Source: JAPUDQ01 sp049644865
Lineage (GTDB): Bacteria; Patescibacteriota; Saccharimonadia; Saccharimonadales; Saccharimonadaceae
Reading direction: 5' to 3'
NCBI GenBank assembly: GCA_049644865.1
Contig: JBARSV010000014.1
Location: forward strand, 1 to 26,410
Length of the DNA stretch: 26,410 nt
In this document: in pieces, positions 21,918-26,410 of the stretch
Layout of the letters: each line of letters starts with the position of its first letter
Numbering within the stretch: position 1 is the stretch's first letter
Notes under the pieces: model-generated
Told to the model about the DNA's origin: nothing
The model's input: the letters and a program-made list of their open reading frames with translations, nothing else
The model's database searches: none
Program-made: the position numbers and the translations under genes

Positions 21918-21947
21918 AGTTTATCAGATACGTGACAGAGGTGTCAA
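21918..21947 (-). promoter_or_regulatory. Main promoter of the ribosomal operon
   Basis: Minus strand TTGACA at 21942-21947, 18-nt spacer, TAAACT at 21918-21923. It is about 125-150 bp before rplC and is the only strong sigma70-type promoter seen at the head of the cluster. Confidence 0.75.
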
Positions 21948-22008
21948 CAGTATATTTCAGCCCGATCTCAAAACCTGCCCAGAAAGACGATCGACATAAC
22001 GTTTATGC

Positions 22009-22037
22009 TTGGAAAATCCGTCGGATAGCTGTTTAAT
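22009..22037 (+). promoter_or_regulatory. Promoter of the hypothetical gene at 22046
   Basis: TTGGAA at 22009-22014, 17-nt spacer, TTTAAT at 22032-22037, then 8 nt to the ATG. Best complete promoter among the probable leaderless genes. Confidence 0.62.
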
Positions 22038-22045
22038 GGTAATCA

Positions 22046-22594
22046 ATGAAACGAGGGAACGCGGAAGCCTACGGAGGCATTTGTGTGGTAGGTACTACCA
22101 TTTTAGAGCATGGGGCACCATCTAGCTCGGTTATGCCTGATATTCACCCTGAAACGCTTCGCGCACTCGCCGACCCACGTAATGCTGCTATCGTTCCAGA
22201 TATTCTGACAATTGTTGCGATGGCATGCCATGCTCGTGGTGATACACTGCCAGATATGCTCCATACCGCACGCGAGAAGATGCTAAGGGTTAATCTTGAT
22301 GTCGGCGGTAAGAGTTTTGATAAGTCGGTAATAGTCATACCTTGGAAACAGCACATTGGACCAGTTGTTATGATAGGAGCGCGCTGTCTCGACCTTACGT
22401 CTGTAAGTCCATGTAATATTGCCGTCAAACGACATAGCAACCGTTCGATGCAAACACCTCTCGTAACAACACTGGGTGGCGGTATCACGCCATATCGAGA
22501 AGATAATACCGTCTTCATCGACCCTCCTCATGGTCAGTTCCTACCCCAAACATCGCCATACCCTACAATGGAATCGACTGACTTGCCGTTATAA
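22046..22594 (+). CDS. Hypothetical protein
   Basis: 182 aa, no recognised domain, no signal peptide or membrane segment. The middle (about 50-125) is mixed hydrophobic/charged and protein-like (AIVPDILTIVAMACHARGDT; SVIVIPWKQHIGPVVMIGAR); the last 30 residues are proline-rich. Support for a real gene: a good promoter ends 8 nt before the ATG, and no better frame covers this space. Its 3' end overlaps the convergent gene at 22563 by 32 bp. Function unknown. Confidence 0.55.
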   Translation: MKRGNAEAYGGICVVGTTILEHGAPSSSVMPDIHPETLRALADPRNAAIVPDILTIVAMACHARGDTLPDMLHTAREKMLRVNLDVGGKSFDKSVIVIPWKQHIGPVVMIGARCLDLTSVSPCNIAVKRHSNRSMQTPLVTTLGGGITPYREDNTVFIDPPHGQFLPQTSPYPTMESTDLPL

Positions 22595-23432
22595 GCTCTT
22601 GTTGCTTTTGAAGAATTGTCTGTATATCTCCTGCCGCAGCCCGAAAATTATCATACGCCTTGGTCAACTTCGATTCTGATGACGTAAAGGCTGTGGCGTC
22701 ACGTGTTGTTAGCGCTGCCTGTAGTGCTACCCAGGCATCACGTAACTCTTCTGATCGTTGAGTAAAAGTGGTATGGGTGGTCATAAATTGGCTTGGCGGC
22801 ACGATAGTTCGAAGCTGATCGGTCGATGTCGTCCATGCATCAACATAGTCGCCGGCAATCGCATAGGCCCCATCAGCTGGCTGAGCTAAGGCGGGCGCTA
22901 CAATAGTATAAACACGCTCTAAATACTCGGCATAAGAACGCATAGTTGCCAGTTCTGAACGCAGACGAGTATAGCGCTCTGCAGTCTGACGGCAATCATC
23001 ACGTGCTGTTTTGGCCGGTCCGTACCAACTCACTACATCTATGCCGGATACCGTGCACGCTGTCGATGCACTGAGTGATGCGAGCAAAATGCCCGCCACG
23101 TCAGACGCCTTTTTGTCAGTCGACGGCACCGATGATCCTGCAGCAGTTATGGAGTTTTTCATAGCAACTGACAAGCTCTCATAACGACGCTTAGCGCTAT
23201 CGGCTGACACAAGAACAATTACCCCAAATAGCAGCAAAGCAACCATAGCCACAACTGTAGACCGCAATCCCATGCGCGGCCAGCGATGTAACCATGTGCT
23301 GATCTTTTTGCTGGGACGCCATTTTTTTCTCTGTGGCATTGGTTTGACATGTGTTTCAGTGACGGCAGATACCATATGTTCATCTGTCACTGTTGTGCGC
23401 TTGCCGCGTCGATTGACAAATTCTTCAGCCAT
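22563..23432 (-). CDS. Single-pass membrane protein of unknown function
   Basis: 289 aa. Residues 1-57 are basic and presumably cytoplasmic, 58-76 a transmembrane helix (STVVAMVALLLFGVIVLVSA), and 77-289 an extracytoplasmic, mostly helical domain rich in Ala/Thr/Ser with two cysteines (CTVSGIDVVSWYGPAKTARDDC), which may form a disulfide. Family not recognised. It starts 2 nt after the stop of the DUF3152 gene, with AAGAAG as a weak SD, so the two are co-translated. Confidence 0.72.
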   Translation of the reverse strand: MAEEFVNRRGKRTTVTDEHMVSAVTETHVKPMPQRKKWRPSKKISTWLHRWPRMGLRSTVVAMVALLLFGVIVLVSADSAKRRYESLSVAMKNSITAAGSSVPSTDKKASDVAGILLASLSASTACTVSGIDVVSWYGPAKTARDDCRQTAERYTRLRSELATMRSYAEYLERVYTIVAPALAQPADGAYAIAGDYVDAWTTSTDQLRTIVPPSQFMTTHTTFTQRSEELRDAWVALQAALTTRDATAFTSSESKLTKAYDNFRAAAGDIQTILQKQQELITASQSIPL

Positions 23433-23434
23433 AA

Positions 23435-24160
23435 CTAACTTCTTATTCCCAACGTTGGGCTGTATAATTCACCCGTGAGTGGCCACGCATTCGGACTACA
23501 ACCCTGTAAATCCATGGACTGTTGCTGCATGACAGGTGCGGCCTGGCCAACGGCAGTACATGAACGATGACCGTGTCCTAGCCAGTGGCCAGTCTCATGA
23601 TTTATAACCATTTGACGATAGCTTGCAAGATCACCGCCTCCACTTGTCCACGAAGGTGTTGCGTTAAGCCATCTGTCTTGGTTGATGATAACCGCACGCC
23701 CAACATTACAACTATAGGTAGTATCGCAAGCTGTTGCCGAAAACGTCGTCAGCTGAGAGGCCTCACTCAAAAAAACGGTGAATTGTCCGCCTGATTCAAC
23801 CTCACGAAAGCTAACGCCTAGGCGCGTCCACCCACGCGAATCTGCAAGCGTTGCGGCGACGACCGATCGAAACTCTGCAAGATCTGCAGTGATAGTTCCC
23901 CTTGTCGATAAGCTATACGTGACACTCTGGGGTGTGATAGGTGCAACGGGCGCCAACCAGTCAGGTGTTGCCAATTTTGGCACTGTCGCCCCAGCAACCG
24001 CATCAATTATTGGCATTAAACGAGGGCCGACACACCACGCCGAAACCTTGCTATCACAGTGGCCGTCAGATTCGATAGCCGACAAATGAGTCACCCATAC
24101 GACGGTAACAATCAACACGAGACTACCCGTAATTCCAGTCACGTAACTGAGGTGTTTCAT
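23435..24160 (-). CDS. DUF3152 zinc metalloprotease-like secreted protein
   Basis: 241 aa. Membrane anchor or signal segment at residues 11-27 (TGSLVLIVTVVWVTHLS). The C-terminal half carries HETGHWLGHGH at 188-198, an extended HExxHxxGxxH zinc motif with the catalytic glutamate, followed by APVMQQQSMDLQGCSPNAWP, the block that marks DUF3152. DUF3152 proteins are best known from Actinobacteria, the hosts of many Saccharibacteria. Cysteine pairs 145/151 and 201/221 could be disulfides. TAAAAT at 24167-24172 lies 6 nt before the ATG (leaderless). Substrate unknown; an outer-surface protease acting at the host interface is an inference. Confidence 0.85.
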   Translation of the reverse strand: MKHLSYVTGITGSLVLIVTVVWVTHLSAIESDGHCDSKVSAWCVGPRLMPIIDAVAGATVPKLATPDWLAPVAPITPQSVTYSLSTRGTITADLAEFRSVVAATLADSRGWTRLGVSFREVESGGQFTVFLSEASQLTTFSATACDTTYSCNVGRAVIINQDRWLNATPSWTSGGGDLASYRQMVINHETGHWLGHGHRSCTAVGQAAPVMQQQSMDLQGCSPNAWPLTGELYSPTLGIRS

Positions 24161-24166
24161 AGTTCT

Positions 24167-24199
24167 ATTTTACCTTTGAACGATCAAAAATGATATGCT
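24167..24199. promoter_or_regulatory. Divergent -10 hexamers, DUF3152 gene (minus) and VanY-like gene (plus)
   Basis: Minus TAAAAT at 24167-24172 ends 6 nt before the ATG at 24160. Plus TATGCT at 24194-24199 overlaps an ATG at 24195 and ends 7 nt before a GTG at 24207, which would fit a leaderless start there. No -35 boxes are clear. Confidence 0.45.
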
Positions 24200-25049
24200 A
24201 ATGAATGTGAAGACATATATGAGACGTCATACGAAGCACGCTATTGTCGTCATGGTGATTGTTATTGTTGGTGGCGGCGTCGTATCACTCTTTTTAGCGC
24301 TACGTCCAGATGAGGCAACTGCTCCAGCTGTATCGAAAACATCACAGCCTGCCGTAGCGAAACCAGATGATACCGTGACAATTTCCTTGCCTGGTGCAAC
24401 ACCTATAACCGCTATCACGCAAGACTACGATGATCCGTCGAGCCTATGGGTAGTTATTAGCAAAGAACACCCTATCTCAAAACCCGATTATCGCCCACGT
24501 GACCTTGCTATAGCTCCAACGAGTGTTGCCACCAATACCGCCAAATCCATCGACGAACAGTCTATGCGCCAAACGATCTTTGAACCAACAGTGTCACTGT
24601 TTGCCGATGCCAAAAAGGCTGGCCACGATATTATGATCGCTAGCGGATTTCGCTCATATGAACTACAGCGATCATATTTTGATAATTACTCTCGTGTCAG
24701 TGGCGAAGAAGCTGCAAATAAATACTCTGCCCGGCCTGGCCAAAGCGAGCATCAAACGGGTATCGCCTTTGATATTAGCCTCAGCTCTCGCGAGTGCTAC
24801 CTTGAGACATGTTTTGGCGAAACATCAGCTGGCAGATGGCTGGCCGCTCACGCCCATGAATATGGCTTTATCTTACGATACCCAGACGACAAGACCGAGA
24901 TCACTCAGTATCAATACGAACCATGGCATTTTCGCTATGTCGGCAAAGATCTAGCCGGGGCACTAACCACAAGTGGTCTGACCCTTGATGAAGCCTACCC
25001 ATATCTGCAATCTGCACGACAATCTCTCCGTGACCAGAAGCGAATCTAG
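24195..25049 (+). CDS. VanY-family D-alanyl-D-alanine carboxypeptidase (M15B)
   Basis: 284 aa at the longest start (24195); in-frame starts at 24201 (ATG) and 24207 (GTG) are equally possible. Membrane anchor at residues 16-36, linker, then the LAS peptidase domain: SGFRSYELQ (150-158), SEHQTGIAFDI (184-194, zinc ligands His186 and Asp193) and YEPWHFRYVG (241-250, Glu242 and zinc ligand His245). The enzyme removes the terminal D-Ala from peptidoglycan stem peptides outside the membrane. Two cysteines (201, 206) may form a disulfide. Lies between envelope genes. Confidence 0.92.
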   Translation: MLMNVKTYMRRHTKHAIVVMVIVIVGGGVVSLFLALRPDEATAPAVSKTSQPAVAKPDDTVTISLPGATPITAITQDYDDPSSLWVVISKEHPISKPDYRPRDLAIAPTSVATNTAKSIDEQSMRQTIFEPTVSLFADAKKAGHDIMIASGFRSYELQRSYFDNYSRVSGEEAANKYSARPGQSEHQTGIAFDISLSSRECYLETCFGETSAGRWLAAHAHEYGFILRYPDDKTEITQYQYEPWHFRYVGKDLAGALTTSGLTLDEAYPYLQSARQSLRDQKRI

Positions 25050-25066
25050 AAATCTTCAAAAAGTAT

Positions 25067-26254
25067 CTAGGGAACAAATTGTATGTCTGATTCTGAACCA
25101 AGACTACTCGTCAGGAATTGTTGCCGAGATTCGATCGTTTCACCTGGGAACATGGTTTTTAATCTGTCGCCTGCATCGCGGAGTGGATATAACATGAGAT
25201 TTTTGCGAGTTGACAACCGTTCGGCTGCTCGATCGGCCATCGACCATTCATAGGTCATAAACGTCGGATTCGCTTCAAGGCGAGACACTACGACGCCAGT
25301 GCTTTGCTTTGTCAGGGTAAATTTAGCGATAATGCCTGTCAGCTGATTGACTTGCAGCTGTGACGACAGCATATTTCCGATCGAATACCACACCGTCGTG
25401 TCGTGATCTTTGTCGCGGGCGATGCTTTCAACCGCCTGTACGACATGCGGTCCCGTACCGATCACGACATCGGCACCGAGACGAGAGAATAATTCCGCAG
25501 CCTTCTTTTGATCATCATTGACTATGGTCGAATCTTCTGTGCCCCAGTGAGCTGACACGATAACCGCATCAGCTTTTTGGCGTGCCTCAGTCAGCTGCGA
25601 CGTTACCAGTGCCTCATTGTGATATGACGGCACAGCATATTCATTGGGCACTTTGGCATTGCTAAAATCCCGATAGGCAACGAAAGCAACAGTGATACCG
25701 TTTTTGGTAAAGTATGCGATGTTTTTACTATCCGAATCGTTGCGGTACGCCCCTGCAATTGCCAGTGGTTTTTGAGCGTGCCAATTGGTAAGTGTCGCGT
25801 CAACACCGGTTTCGCCTTTGTCATACATATGGTTCGTCGCGAGGTTGATCATATTGCAACCGACTTTCGTCAGGTCCCTTGTAAACTCTGCCGGCGCATT
25901 AAACGACGGATACCCGCTTATCGGTAAGACATTGCCTGCCGCTGGCGTCTCAGGATTACAAAATACTACATCGGCATCGTTATAAAGGGTCCTTATGTTG
26001 GTAAAATAGGGTGTAAAGTCATACCCACCGTCAACAACCGCATTTGTCACGACACTGTCGTGCGCCAACATATCACCCATGGCCGCAAATCTCAACGTCG
26101 ATTCTTGCTTGACGACCGGAGTTATAACTGGTTGCGCAGGCGGTCGTCGGTCAATGAGCGTTGTTAGCACTACTACCGTACCGAAATACCCCACCGTAAG
26201 TGCTATGAGTGACGATATGCTACCCAAAATAATTTCTTTACTCTTCCTCTTCAT
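25067..26254 (-). CDS. CapA-like poly-gamma-glutamate synthesis / metallophosphatase-fold protein
   Basis: 395 aa. Signal anchor at residues 10-32. Calcineurin-like CapA domain: AAMGDM (57-62), CNPETP (99-104, usual NLE-x-P), NLATNHMYDKG (137-147), SAHWGTE (234-240), GTGPHVVQ (266-273) and YSIGN further on; metal-binding Asp, Asn and His residues are kept. In Bacillus CapA takes part in poly-gamma-glutamate export; in CPR cells the role is not known and capB/capC are not in the window. TACACT at 26262-26267 is 7 nt before the ATG. Convergent with the VanY gene, 17-bp gap. Confidence 0.9.
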   Translation of the reverse strand: MKRKSKEIILGSISSLIALTVGYFGTVVVLTTLIDRRPPAQPVITPVVKQESTLRFAAMGDMLAHDSVVTNAVVDGGYDFTPYFTNIRTLYNDADVVFCNPETPAAGNVLPISGYPSFNAPAEFTRDLTKVGCNMINLATNHMYDKGETGVDATLTNWHAQKPLAIAGAYRNDSDSKNIAYFTKNGITVAFVAYRDFSNAKVPNEYAVPSYHNEALVTSQLTEARQKADAVIVSAHWGTEDSTIVNDDQKKAAELFSRLGADVVIGTGPHVVQAVESIARDKDHDTTVWYSIGNMLSSQLQVNQLTGIIAKFTLTKQSTGVVVSRLEANPTFMTYEWSMADRAAERLSTRKNLMLYPLRDAGDRLKTMFPGETIESRQQFLTSSLGSESDIQFVP

Positions 26255-26293
26255 ACGTTCCAGTGTAATGCCTATGCTATGATAAATAAACTT

Positions 26294-26314
26294 CCCACGA
26301 CCTTACGGTCGGGG
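26294..26314 (-). mobile_element. Subterminal hairpin of an IS200/IS605-type right end
   Basis: Minus strand CCCCGACC, loop gtaa, GGTC-G-T-GGG: an 8-bp stem with a single bulged T, 12 bp after the partial tnpA stop. An imperfect palindrome with an extrahelical T is the known recognition form of IS200/IS605 TnpA. The exact cleavage site and element boundary, probably within 26270-26293, are not fixed. Confidence 0.6.
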
Positions 26315-26325
26315 TATTAGCTGTT

Positions 26326-26410
26326 TCAAATCAGCCAGCTGATTTGCCCTGAATCAGCTTGCCCTTGATTCTCGATGTATTTACGGATGACGGACTCATT
26401 GATGCCAACT
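26326..26410 (-). CDS. tnpA: 3' end of an IS200/IS605-type TnpA transposase, cut by the window edge
   Basis: Last 28 codons in frame to a TGA at 26326-26328: VGINESVIRKYIENQGQAD with a short polar tail. This is the usual C-terminal helix of the Y1 HUH transposase family (VG-x-x-E-x-x-IRKYI-x-NQ). The catalytic tyrosine and HUH motif lie outside the window. Confidence 0.72.
   Translation of the reverse strand, partial: VGINESVIRKYIENQGQADSGQISWLI

Noticed and set aside
22144..22531. Minus-strand frames of 82 and 124 codons opposite the gene at 22046
   Set aside because: No promoter or SD, unlikely composition, and the plus-strand frame has a complete promoter next to its ATG.
178..26254. Use of an alternative genetic code (TGA as glycine)
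   Set aside because: TGA terminates rplC, rplD, rplN, infA, rpmJ and the pseudouridine synthase exactly at conserved protein ends.

Overview
The window reads as a piece of a small-genome Candidate Phyla Radiation (Patescibacteria) chromosome, most probably Candidatus Saccharibacteria (TM7). Reasons: a compact S10-spc-alpha ribosomal cluster with no rpmD (uL30) between rpsE and rplO, a DUF3152 metalloprotease otherwise typical of Actinobacteria, very short gaps and many 1-4 nt gene overlaps. TGA is used as a stop (for example rplC, rplD, infA), so this is not the code-25 Gracilibacteria/Absconditabacteria branch. The phylum is an inference; no rRNA gene is present.

Layout. 2-100: 3' end of a DDE integrase-type transposase. 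178-4126 (minus): TPR membrane protein, holB-like gene, RluA-family pseudouridine synthase, trpS and a coiled-coil protein. 4162-5061 (plus): diacylglycerol-kinase-like lipid kinase, divergent from the coiled-coil gene. 5219-21794 (minus): the ribosomal superoperon, from rplC (promoter at 21918-21947) through rplD, rplW, rplB, rpsS, rplV, rpsC, rplP, rpmC, rpsQ, rplN, rplX, rplE, rpsN, rpsH, rplF, rplR, rpsE, rplO, secY, then infA, rpmJ, rpsM, rpsK, rpsD, rpoA, rplQ, rplM, rpsI, closed by a strong terminator at 5170-5202. Between secY and infA lies an unidentified large structured RNA of about 500 nt with its own promoter and terminator. 22046-26254: a cell-envelope neighbourhood (hypothetical protein, one-TM protein, DUF3152 protease, VanY-type D,D-carboxypeptidase, CapA-like protein). 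26294-26410: right end of an IS200/IS605-type element.

The most unusual feature is a family of heptanucleotide-repeat elements. Nearly every gap over 100 bp inside the minus-strand operons has the same plan. A distal array of about four to five 7-nt units is followed by a short hairpin core. Then comes an SD-proximal array of usually exactly five 7-nt units, ending at the Shine-Dalgarno. The unit differs from locus to locus, but within a locus the two arms are (imperfect) reverse complements. The arrays also run into coding sequence at the ends of L4, L24, L17, S5, L15 and possibly L6. Non-ribosomal genes show a different pattern: a -10-like hexamer 6-8 nt before the start codon, suggesting leaderless mRNAs.
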